NCBI GenBank assembly: GCA_025937895.1 | Contig: JAICQL010000004.1 | Span: forward strand, 1-64,000 | DNA: 64,000 bases | From: Polyangiaceae bacterium | GTDB lineage: Bacteria > Myxococcota_A > Polyangia > Polyangiales > Polyangiaceae | Reading direction: 5' to 3' | Program-made: the position numbers and the translations under genes | Shown: positions 25,985 through 33,865 of the stretch, piece by piece | How positions within the stretch are numbered: position 1 is the stretch's first letter | Layout of the letters: every line of letters begins with the position of its first letter | Notes under the pieces: generated by a model | Database searches by the model: none | Told to the model about the DNA's origin: nothing | The model's input: the letters and a program-made list of their open reading frames with translations, nothing else

Positions 25985-26970
25985 ACGACGCACAGCTCAG
26001 CGAGCAGCTCCGCGCGCTGCGCCAGCCTGCACCGGACGCGGGCTTCGAGGCCCGCCTGCAGCAAGCGCTGTGGCGTGAGGCGCAGGCGCTGCGCGCCGAG
26101 CGTGCGCTCGCGCAACCCGCTCCTGCACGGCGGCGGCGGCTGTCGCGCTGGAGCGGGCGCCTGCTCGGGGCTGCTCTGGTGCTGGGTGCGACCGCTGCCG
26201 CTGCTGCGGCGGGTGGCGTATGGAGCCTCGTCTCCGGGCGCGCGCTCGTCTCGCCCGCCATCGAAGCGGGGCCGGCAAGCGGCGCTGCCGCGGGCGCGAA
26301 GCGGCGCGCTGCAGCCACGAGGGCGGAGCCGCAAGCCCCCGAAACCGATCCTGTTGCCCCCGCGCAGCCAGCGGAAGCGGCGGAGCTGTCGCCTGCTGCT
26401 GCAATACCTTCCGCCGCAGTGCCCGCCGCGGCAATTCCCGCTGCACCTGCAGCGAGCCCCGCGCATGATGCTGCCCCCGCCCAGAAGGCGCTGGCTGCGC
26501 CACGTGGCGCCCTGGAGAGCCAGGAGCGCGCTCCGGCCCCTCGCACGCGCGGCACGCGCGGCGGCGGCGCCGGAAACGAGAGAGGCGCTCGGGCCCTGCC
26601 GCCGAGCGGCGAGACGATCGGCGCTGGCGCGCCGGGAGCTGCAGGCGCGCAGGGGGCGCAGCCTGTTGCACCCCTGCTGCTTCCTTTCGAGCTGCCCGAG
26701 CACCCGCGGCCGGCGGCTCCCTCGCAGCAGGAGCGGAGCGCACGAGAGCGACCGGCGCCAGAGCGCGGCAGTGCCCGGCCGGAGCGCGAACGGCGGCCGC
26801 CGCCTGACCTGGCGGCGCGCGGGGAAGGACGGCGGGCGCGGCCAGACCGTCGGGAGCGGGAGCGCGGCGCGTGGGCGCCCGGCAGAGACATCGCGCGCGA
26901 GCGCTCCCGGCGGGACCACGCCGAGCGCGGCCTGGAGCGGGCGAGGGAAGCGCGTGAGCGCAAGAAGTAG
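25981..26970 (+). CDS. Putative membrane anti-sigma factor with periplasmic FELPE motif
   Basis: A 329-residue single-pass protein. A cytoplasmic helical N-terminus (1-50, MNDAQLSEQLRALRQ onward) would bind the sigma factor; there is no zinc-type H-x3-C-x2-C motif. A transmembrane helix (about 60-82) follows, then a long Ala/Pro-rich periplasmic arm, the motif LLLPFELPE (232-240), and an Arg/Glu-rich tail ending in REARERKK. Function is inferred from the ATGA overlap with the sigma gene and from topology, not from sequence family. The FELPE motif and charged tail mirror the divergent secreted heptad protein. Confidence 0.78.
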   Translation: MNDAQLSEQLRALRQPAPDAGFEARLQQALWREAQALRAERALAQPAPARRRRLSRWSGRLLGAALVLGATAAAAAAGGVWSLVSGRALVSPAIEAGPASGAAAGAKRRAAATRAEPQAPETDPVAPAQPAEAAELSPAAAIPSAAVPAAAIPAAPAASPAHDAAPAQKALAAPRGALESQERAPAPRTRGTRGGGAGNERGARALPPSGETIGAGAPGAAGAQGAQPVAPLLLPFELPEHPRPAAPSQQERSARERPAPERGSARPERERRPPPDLAARGEGRRARPDRRERERGAWAPGRDIARERSRRDHAERGLERAREARERKK

Positions 26971-28834
26971 AGTCTGCCCGGCAGGTACGCTGGCGGCCGT
27001 GCTCGCGGCCCTGTCGGTGGTATCTCCGGCGCCAGCGCGGGCCGAGCGCGCCCTGCGAGCAGCTGGCCCGGCGCCGCACGCGCCGGCGTCTGCGCAGCGG
27101 CTGAGCCTCGCGGCGGAGCACTTTGGAGCGGGGCGCTATGCGGCAGCGCGCCAGCTCTTTGATGAGCTGCTGGCCGGCGACGCGGGCCTCGGCGAGCGCG
27201 ACACCATCGCCTTCAATGCCGCCGTGGCGAGCTACGCGCTGGCAGAGTACGCGGACGCGCTGCGGCGCTTTCGAGACGTCGAGCGCGCGCATCCCCGCCT
27301 GGCGGCGCTGGCGCGCATCAACGCGGGCTTTGCCGCGCTGCGTTCCGGCGACCTGGCGCTCGCCGAGCGACAGGCGCGCGCCCTGGAGCCTCTAGCGCAG
27401 GAGCTGGAGGTGCGCCGGCAGAAGCTCCTGGCGGAGCTCGAGCAGACGCGCGAGCTGGCGCGCGGCGAGGCTCGCCAGCAGGAGCTAGAGGTTGGGTTCA
27501 CCGAGCTCGCGGAGCAGCGCTGGCAGTCCGCTCGAGAGCATTTTGCGCGTGCGCTGTCGGGCGCCCCAGGCAGCGATCGCGAGACGCTGGCGGACGCGCA
27601 CTATGGCCTCGGCCTGGCCGCCGCGCAGCTGGGAGAGACGCAGGCGGCGCAGCGCCACTTCGAGCAGAGCCTGCGGCTCCGCCCGCACGACGGGCGCTCC
27701 CTGCTCGGGCTGGCTCAGCTCGCCGAGGACGGCGCAGATCCGCTGCGCGCCGAGCGCGCGTACGAGTCGGCGCTGGAGCAGCCGCTCGACGAGTCCGAGC
27801 AGCGGGACGCGCAGCGCGGGCTGCTGCGCCTGTATCCCTTGCCGCGCAGCGGGCCCACCGCCTACCTGGCGCTCGGAGCAGGCATCGATGGCAATGCCAC
27901 CCAGTCCGGCTCGGGCGATCTGCTGGCGACCGGAGCGCCCGAGCGCCAGTCCAGCCCTTACGCTTCGGGGCTGGTGGAGCTCGGCATGGCACTTCGAGCC
28001 TCGCGCCGCAGCGCGCTGGGCCTGAGCTACACGGGAGACGTGCTGGCGCTGTTGCACGCTGGCGTGGACGACTCGAGCCTGCAGGCGCACGAGCTGGTGG
28101 CGCGCTGGCAGTGGGCGCCCACGCCCGCCCTGCGCTGGCGCCTGGATGCCGGTGTCGCGCACGTGCTCGCCGGGCTCTCGCCGGTGCGCAGCTTCGAGTG
28201 GGATGGTGTGCTCGCGCTCACCATGGATCTGCAGACGGGCGCGCGCTCTCGAGCTCGGGTGCAGCTCGGCGATCGGCTGGTGCAGGCCACCGAGCTGTCG
28301 TATCTGGACGGACATCGCCTGCACCTGCTGGCGACCGAGATCTGGTCGCTGGGCGGCTGGGAGCTCTCGCTGCAAGGAGCGCTGCGCTACGTATCCGCCG
28401 GCACCGAGCGCGTGGCGCTGGCCGCCGATGCCCTGGAGTCGTGCAGCCCGAGCTGCGAGCGGCGCAGCTATCACAACCCCTACAGCTACTGGTCACCGGC
28501 GCTGGGCGCCGGGCTCGGCTGGCAGGCGATCGAGCGCCTGCGCTTTGCCTCGCAGCTGCGCGCGGAGTATCGCGGCTACCTGGAGCAGAGCTCGATCACG
28601 GGTATTCCCGACAGCCACGACCTCCGGCGAGATCTGCGCCTGCGCGGCCAGCTGGGCGCGGAGCTGAGCCTGGATGAAGCAGGTCGCTTTCGGGTGACCC
28701 TTGACCAGACGCTGCTGGCCAGCATCTCCAGCGTGGCCTGGGACCCGGCGCACCCGAGCCACCAGTATGACTACGGGGATCGCAACTTCCTGCAGCCCAC
28801 CACGGAGCTTGGAGTGTCGGCGAGCTTTCCGTAG
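26954..28834 (+). CDS. TPR protein with C-terminal outer-membrane beta-barrel
   Basis: A 626-residue exported protein with a signal peptide (about 1-31, ending PAPARA). TPR-type helices occupy about 40-290 (LSLAAEHFGAGRYAAARQLF; ADAHYGLGLAAAQLGETQAA). The C-terminal 320 residues are beta-rich (YLALGAGIDGNATQSG, SALGLSYTGDVLAL, LRFASQLRAEYRGY) and end in a polar/aromatic strand, SASFP. TPR plus barrel resembles BcsC- or SLAM-like outer-membrane exporters, though no specific family is claimed. GTG 26954 overlaps the anti-sigma gene by 17 bases, so sigma factor, anti-sigma factor and barrel form one operon. Confidence 0.78.
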   Translation: MSARSRVCPAGTLAAVLAALSVVSPAPARAERALRAAGPAPHAPASAQRLSLAAEHFGAGRYAAARQLFDELLAGDAGLGERDTIAFNAAVASYALAEYADALRRFRDVERAHPRLAALARINAGFAALRSGDLALAERQARALEPLAQELEVRRQKLLAELEQTRELARGEARQQELEVGFTELAEQRWQSAREHFARALSGAPGSDRETLADAHYGLGLAAAQLGETQAAQRHFEQSLRLRPHDGRSLLGLAQLAEDGADPLRAERAYESALEQPLDESEQRDAQRGLLRLYPLPRSGPTAYLALGAGIDGNATQSGSGDLLATGAPERQSSPYASGLVELGMALRASRRSALGLSYTGDVLALLHAGVDDSSLQAHELVARWQWAPTPALRWRLDAGVAHVLAGLSPVRSFEWDGVLALTMDLQTGARSRARVQLGDRLVQATELSYLDGHRLHLLATEIWSLGGWELSLQGALRYVSAGTERVALAADALESCSPSCERRSYHNPYSYWSPALGAGLGWQAIERLRFASQLRAEYRGYLEQSSITGIPDSHDLRRDLRLRGQLGAELSLDEAGRFRVTLDQTLLASISSVAWDPAHPSHQYDYGDRNFLQPTTELGVSASFP

Positions 28835-29073
28835 GTATCCTGCACTACGAACGCTGGGGAGCGAGCGGCAAGGTAGCGAGCCTGGTCGAGCAGTTCAGAG
28901 AGCTGGAGCTCGCCCGCAAGAGCCGCTGCAGAGACCCGGCACCTGGCCACGCGCACTCGCGCCCGCAGCGCCAGCGCTACCGCGGCGAGGCAGCGCTCTG
29001 CCGCCGCCGAGCGCTGGTCTGGCCCGTTCGGCACGGAGGTGGTGTTCGCTGCTCACATGCGGCCGCAGAGTGA

Positions 29074-29115
29074 AGCAGCAGCAAACCAGGCAGCAGCAGC
29101 AGACCAGGCAGCAGC
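29074..29115. repeat. 18-bp direct repeat, 2.3 copies
   Basis: AGCAGCAGCAAACCAGGC (29074-29091) is repeated with one change at 29092-29109, and six more bases follow. It ends just short of the PilZ stop codon. The remaining bases 28835-29073 show no supported gene. Confidence 0.75.
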
Positions 29116-29116
29116 G

Positions 29117-29488
29117 TCAGTTCGAGCGATCGTGCACGTACGCGATCGTGCGCACCGCGTGCACCAGACGCTCGCGATCTTCCGGCGTGATGTCGACGAA
29201 CAGGATGCCCATGCCCGGATTGCGATTGTCCAGCATGCGCACCGGGTTGATCCACTGCACCGCGCCCTTCAAGGTGAAGGATGCCTCGCTGCCCGGCGGG
29301 GAGAAGCGCAAGGTGACCAGGGTGCCCACCTCCAGCGGCTCGCGCGTCTGCACGAAAATGCCGAGGGCAGACACGTTTCGAATGGATGCGTAGAGGAAAG
29401 TATCCTCAGTTTCGCAGTCCACATCCCACGATACGTCGATGCGCTCGGACTCCCTGCGATTCGACGCACCGGCTTCTCCGGAGTCCAT
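29117..29488 (-). CDS. PilZ domain protein
   Basis: A 123-residue stand-alone PilZ domain, the usual cyclic-di-GMP receptor. RRESERIDVSWDVDC gives the R-x-x-x-R binding loop (about 11-15), and NVSALGIFVQT corresponds to the second motif, where the canonical D/N-x-S-x-x-G is present as NVSALG. The barrel continues through VTLRFSPP and GAVQWINP. The type is close to the paralogous PilZ family abundant in Myxococcus. It stands alone with about 200 bases on each side, so its target is unknown. Confidence 0.9.
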   Translation of the reverse strand: MDSGEAGASNRRESERIDVSWDVDCETEDTFLYASIRNVSALGIFVQTREPLEVGTLVTLRFSPPGSEASFTLKGAVQWINPVRMLDNRNPGMGILFVDITPEDRERLVHAVRTIAYVHDRSN

Positions 29489-29694
29489 CAGCCCTACCTA
29501 ACTTCGTTTTGCTCAGCTGTCACGCCTGGAGTGCGAAACGACAGAAACTGCTCGGGCGGCCGCGCTGGATCTGTGCCCTGAATGTGGACACCGGAGTGTG
29601 CCTACATCGACCCCAGGCTCGATCTGAAGCTCTGTTCCGGCGCAGCACGGCCCGCCTCCGTCGCACACCTCGCGGCGGCCCAGCTCGTCGTGGA

Positions 29695-32229
29695 TCAGTC
29701 GATCACCAGCGTGCCGCCGATGATGCGATCATCGGTGTGATCGCCGCGGCGTACCGAGAGCCGCCGGTCGCCCACGAACAGGCCGAAGTACACCTGGTAC
29801 GTCGCACCTGCGAAGTGTGGGTCAAACTGGAAGCGGTGCACGTCGGTGATGAAGTCACCGGTCTGCCAGTACTTCAGCGGATATTTGCCCTGCAGCGTCT
29901 CGTGATCGCCGTTGTAGCGCCGCCCCTTGCCGTCGATATGGATGAAGGTCTTCCAGTTGTTGCCGAGCGGCTCGAGCACTTCCCAGTAAATGCGAAAGTC
30001 GTACTCCGTGCCGGTCTTGGCCAAAGTCACGCTCCGCCCCTCCGGGTCGGTCAGCGCCCAGCCCAGGCAGCGTAGCTGTCCGCTCAAGTCCACGTCCAGC
30101 GGCCGTTCCGGCGCGGGCGGCACATTGGACACCCAGGCCTGCAGCGGATTTTCATTGAGCTCACCCGGGGCAAGGCGGTTGGAGGCCAGCAGCACCTCGC
30201 TGGAGGCGGCGTCCAGGATCGGTAGGTTGACGGCGGGCTGGCTCTGCTGGCGAAAGAGCGAGTTGAGCTGACCCAGATCGCGGGCACCCAGCACCAGCCA
30301 GCGCCGCTGCTCGGAACCCGTCATCAGCCACTCGAAGCCCGCCCTGGCGTCCGCCGGCGTGGCGACAGCTGCCCCCGCATAATAAGGTGCCACGCGCGAG
30401 GCCTGCCCCAGCACGGCCAGCGCCTCACCTGGCTGACTGCGCTCGCGAAAGGACTCGAACACGTCGCGCGGCGAGAGCTGCGCCGCGAGCGCCGGATAGT
30501 AGCCCAGGCTCAGCGCCAGACCGAAGCCGCTCAGGCCAATCATGCCCAGGCGCGGGCGCGGCAATGGCAGCCTGACCAGCAGCTGGAGCAGGGTAAAATA
30601 CAGATCGCGGGCGAGAAAGAAGAGCAGCGGTGCCAGCACGCCTGCTGGCACGATCAGGTACGCGAGGCCGAGCGGCTCCGCCGCGCTGCCCAGGCGCTCC
30701 AGCAGCGGGCTGGGCCTGCCGCGCGACTCCAGGAAGCGCAGCACGGGCAGCACGCCGAGCAACAGAGTGACGGCCGCCAGCACCTTCACCAGCCGCCCTC
30801 GCCAGCGCTGGCTCAGCCAGCGCAGCCAGCGCAGGTATTCGCCGGCGGGCTCGGGCAGCTTCTGGCTGGGGGGCGGCGGCAGCTCGGCCAGCGCCAGCGC
30901 CACCAGCGCCAGGCAAGGCGCCGCCCCGTATTTGATCCAGCTCTTGGCCGCGGCCGCGAAGCTCTCGGGGAAAACCGCGTCTTTCACCGCAAACGGCAGC
31001 AGCGCTTCCGTCGGGTACGAGCGCAGATCGAAGGCCAAGATGATGAGCAGCGCCGCTGCGCCCAGGGCCACCAGGCGCGTGCCCCGCGCGCTCAGCTCTG
31101 CGCGGCGGAACGCCAGCCCGATGGCGGCGGCCAGCGCAAAGGTGGCCACGAAGGGGATGTTGCCCACGTACGGGGCGCTCAGACCATGCAGCGCGAGCGC
31201 CACTCCAAACACGCTGACCAGGCACACGCTGAGCGCGCCGCTCTCCTCGTCTGGGCCCAGCACCATGGCCAGCGCGAAGGGCGCGACGGCGCTCCACGGG
31301 AACAGCCCGAAGCCGAGCTGATGCAACACCGCGTCGTGCGTGGGCAGCTTGCTCGGCGGGCTCAGGCTCGCGCCCAGCAGCTCCAGGCAGAGCGCGGGCT
31401 GCGCCGAGAGCAACGCCCACAAACCCAAGCCCAGCGCGATGGCGCCCACCCCGAGCGAAGCCCAGCCCAGCGCCTCTGCGAAGCCGTCGCGGCTGCGCCT
31501 GCCCGCGGAGCGCCAGGCGAGCCAGCCCAGACCCACACCCAGCGCCGGCGTGGCCACCCCGAGCAGCACACCGCGGCTGGCAAAGCCCGCGGCCAGGCCC
31601 GTGAGCGCCAGCGCGAGCCAGCCAGCGCGCGACCGCGCGCTGGGGCTGCCGGGAGCGAAGACGCCGAGGCCGAGGCCCGTGCAGGCCAGCGCCACCGCGC
31701 TCATCGCCACGATGTCCCCCAGCAAGGTGCGCGCCTGCAGGAAGTACAGCGGCATGCTGGCCAGAGCGATGCTGGCGTAAGCAGCGGCGATGCGATCGCT
31801 CGCGCGCGCCACCAGCGCGAAGGTGGCGGCGATGCCCAGGAGCCCCCACAGCGCCAGCGGCAGGCGCCCCGCCCAGTCTTGCAGCCCGAAGAGCTGAAAG
31901 CCCAGCGCCACCGAGCTGAAGGGCAGCTGACCGCGCCCCAGCTCTGCCAGGGTCGGCACGGTGTTGTTCGCGCCTTCCAGCGCCAGGTCCTGCGCGCCGT
32001 GCAACGCCAGCGCGATGCGTCGCGACAGCTCCGCCGTCTCCAGCTCATACGGGGCCCATAGCCCGCTCCAGCCCAGCGGCAGCAGCAAGCTCGACAGGGC
32101 GATCAACGCGGCGGTGATTTCGGGCCACCAGCGCGCGCCGGCGAATCGGCTGCCAGCCTGGTCAACCTGGGCGGTCTCTGGTGAGTCCAGCGGCAGAGCG
32201 CTGGTTTCCGGATCGTTTGCTGGGATCAT
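29695..32229 (-). CDS. ArnT/PMT-like membrane glycosyltransferase
   Basis: An 844-residue membrane protein. About ten to twelve transmembrane helices occupy residues 35-600; the first periplasmic loop carries WAPYELETAELSRRIA, where an acidic residue after the first helix is the expected metal/base site of GT-C enzymes using polyprenyl-phosphate sugars. The C-terminal 240 residues form a soluble domain ending in a beta-rich module (FRIYWEVLEPLGNNWKTF onward). Acceptor (lipid A, protein or another glycan) cannot be told. It is divergent from era with a 128-base gap. Confidence 0.85.
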   Translation of the reverse strand: MIPANDPETSALPLDSPETAQVDQAGSRFAGARWWPEITAALIALSSLLLPLGWSGLWAPYELETAELSRRIALALHGAQDLALEGANNTVPTLAELGRGQLPFSSVALGFQLFGLQDWAGRLPLALWGLLGIAATFALVARASDRIAAAYASIALASMPLYFLQARTLLGDIVAMSAVALACTGLGLGVFAPGSPSARSRAGWLALALTGLAAGFASRGVLLGVATPALGVGLGWLAWRSAGRRSRDGFAEALGWASLGVGAIALGLGLWALLSAQPALCLELLGASLSPPSKLPTHDAVLHQLGFGLFPWSAVAPFALAMVLGPDEESGALSVCLVSVFGVALALHGLSAPYVGNIPFVATFALAAAIGLAFRRAELSARGTRLVALGAAALLIILAFDLRSYPTEALLPFAVKDAVFPESFAAAAKSWIKYGAAPCLALVALALAELPPPPSQKLPEPAGEYLRWLRWLSQRWRGRLVKVLAAVTLLLGVLPVLRFLESRGRPSPLLERLGSAAEPLGLAYLIVPAGVLAPLLFFLARDLYFTLLQLLVRLPLPRPRLGMIGLSGFGLALSLGYYPALAAQLSPRDVFESFRERSQPGEALAVLGQASRVAPYYAGAAVATPADARAGFEWLMTGSEQRRWLVLGARDLGQLNSLFRQQSQPAVNLPILDAASSEVLLASNRLAPGELNENPLQAWVSNVPPAPERPLDVDLSGQLRCLGWALTDPEGRSVTLAKTGTEYDFRIYWEVLEPLGNNWKTFIHIDGKGRRYNGDHETLQGKYPLKYWQTGDFITDVHRFQFDPHFAGATYQVYFGLFVGDRRLSVRRGDHTDDRIIGGTLVID

Positions 32230-32357
32230 CGGCCGCAGGCAGCCTATGACACTGAGCGGCCGGTGACCATGGTTCCAGTGTCCAAAGTGGGACGCTCGCG
32301 CTGCTGCATTTAGGCCTGCGCGACGCGGGAGGGGCTGCTACATCCCGCCCCAGAACC

Positions 32358-33311
32358 ATGCGCTACGGCACGATCGCCATCGTCGGACGCAGCAACGTCG
32401 GCAAATCTACCTTCCTGAACAGCGCCCTGGGCATGCCCCTGGCCATCGTGTCGCGCGTGCCGCAGACCACTCGCGACGCGCTGCTGGGCGTGGTGAACAG
32501 CGGAGACGCGCAGCTCGCGTTCGTGGACACGCCCGGCTTGCACCACCCGAAGAATGAGCTCGGGCGGCGCATGAACCAGGAGGCCACGGAGAGCCTGCGC
32601 AACGCCGACGCTGCGCTGTTCATGACGGACAGCCACGAGCTGGAGGGCGCTGCCGCCGCGCCGGGGAAAGACTCGTCGCGCGCCAGGCCGCGCTCGCGTG
32701 CCACCAGCACCGATCGCAGCGACGCAGAGCTGCTCGCGCTCCTGCCGGCGCAGCTGCCGACCGTGCTGGTGATCAACAAGATCGATCGCATGCACGACAA
32801 AACCCGCCTCTTGCCGCTGCTTCAGGGCATGGCTGCCCTGCACCCGTTCGCCGCGGTGGTGCCCATCAGCGCCAGGTCGGGCGACGGCGTGGAGCGCGTG
32901 CTGGCCGAGGTGGCGAAGCTCTTGCCCGAGCAAGAGCAGCGCTTCGGGGCCGACGAGGTCACCAATCGTCCCGTCTCGTTCTTTGCGCGCGAGTACATCC
33001 GCGAGCAGGTCCTGGTCATGGCCAGCCGTGAGGTGCCGCACGCGGTGGCGGTCACGCTCGATCAGATCGAGGAGTCGGCGCAGGGCCTGCATGTGGCCGC
33101 CACGGTGCACGTGGAGAAGCAGGGGCAGCGCGCCATCCTGGTGGGCAAGGGCGGAGAGATGATCCGCGAGATCGGTAAGGCGGCGCGGCAGCGCCTGATG
33201 GAGCTGACAGAGCAGCCGGTGCACCTGCGTCTGTTCGTGCGCGTCACCGAGCGCTGGCGAAACGTGCCGCGCCAGCTGGCGGAGCTGGGCTACGCGCCGG
33301 AAAGCTCGTGA
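32358..33311 (+). CDS. era: GTPase Era with an inserted loop
   Basis: Essential GTPase for 16S rRNA 3'-end maturation and 30S assembly. The 317 residues show G1 GRSNVGKS (10-17), G2 TTRD (37-40), G3 DTPG (57-60), G4 NKID (140-143) and the KH domain (GQRAILVGKGGEMIREIG). Between G3 and G4 there is an extra, low-complexity basic/acidic stretch of about 30 residues (94-123) where E. coli Era has only a few. The motifs themselves are intact, so the protein should be active. Confidence 0.95.
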   Translation: MRYGTIAIVGRSNVGKSTFLNSALGMPLAIVSRVPQTTRDALLGVVNSGDAQLAFVDTPGLHHPKNELGRRMNQEATESLRNADAALFMTDSHELEGAAAAPGKDSSRARPRSRATSTDRSDAELLALLPAQLPTVLVINKIDRMHDKTRLLPLLQGMAALHPFAAVVPISARSGDGVERVLAEVAKLLPEQEQRFGADEVTNRPVSFFAREYIREQVLVMASREVPHAVAVTLDQIEESAQGLHVAATVHVEKQGQRAILVGKGGEMIREIGKAARQRLMELTEQPVHLRLFVRVTERWRNVPRQLAELGYAPESS

Positions 33312-33382
33312 TCTCGGGCAGGTGTGTGCGAGTGTGGCCACAAATTGGACACCCCTGCACCTGAACGAGTAACACTGAACGG

Positions 33383-33688
33383 ATGAACCCACAGCGCTTG
33401 CCTCGCCGTGTGCTCCGGTTGCTGCTCTCCAGCCGGCAAAAGGATGAAGCCATTGATTTCATGGACCTGTGCTGGGCCTGTGCCGCACGGCCCTACGCGG
33501 TGCTGAGAGCGCTGCGCTCACTGGCCGCCGCCGGGCTGGTGGACCCGATCCGCCTGCGCCTCACATTCCAGGGGCTCGCGGTGGCCTCGGCGCTCTGTGC
33601 GGCGCCGCGGGGCGGCGGTGCGCGCGGGGCGCCCGCGCGCACGCAGCCGCCGGGAGCCGGGCCAGGCTCCGCGCGCTGTGCGGCATGA
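33383..33688 (+). CDS. Small winged-helix-like protein with a repeat-derived tail
   Basis: A 101-codon frame. The first 68 residues form a convincing small winged-helix (LRLLLSSRQKDEAIDFMDL; YAVLRALRSLAAAGLVDPI; LRLTFQGLAVASALC). The remaining third is low-complexity Gly/Ala/Pro, and the TGA stop is supplied by the first unit of the 15-bp tandem repeat that follows. The natural end of the gene may have been lost through repeat growth. No family name is known to me. It lies 71 bases after era on the same strand. Confidence 0.6.
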   Translation: MNPQRLPRRVLRLLLSSRQKDEAIDFMDLCWACAARPYAVLRALRSLAAAGLVDPIRLRLTFQGLAVASALCAAPRGGGARGAPARTQPPGAGPGSARCAA

Positions 33689-33780
33689 GGCTGTGCGGCA
33701 TGAGGCTGTGCGGCATGAGGCTGTGCGGCATGAGGCTGTGCGGCATGAGGCTGTGCGGCATGAGGCTGTGCAGCATGAGG
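33676..33780. repeat. 15-bp tandem repeat, 7 units
   Basis: Seven head-to-tail copies of CTGTGCGGCATGAGG; six are perfect and the last has one base change (CAGCATG). The array overlaps the 3' end of the winged-helix gene and is followed by a diffuse repeat of GTAGA(A)GCCCACCCCGT-type phrases (33780-33845). It is not a CRISPR: there are no spacers. Confidence 0.95.
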
Positions 33781-33865
33781 TTGTAGAAGCCCACCCGTCA
33801 TGGGGCCGACCGTCGTAGAGCCCACCCCGTTGTAGAACGAGCCGCAGTCGCCTACTGCTAGCGCC

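Noticed and set aside
28771-29034. 87-codon minus-strand frame after the TPR-barrel gene
   Set aside because: It overlaps the end of the barrel gene, has no ribosome site or domain, and its composition is low-complexity.
33676-33780. CRISPR array
   Set aside because: Units are 15 bp, contiguous and without spacers; no cas genes are in the window.
33561-33794. Minus-strand frame with MPHSL repeats
   Set aside because: It is only the 15-bp tandem repeat read in reverse; there is no start site or non-repetitive domain.
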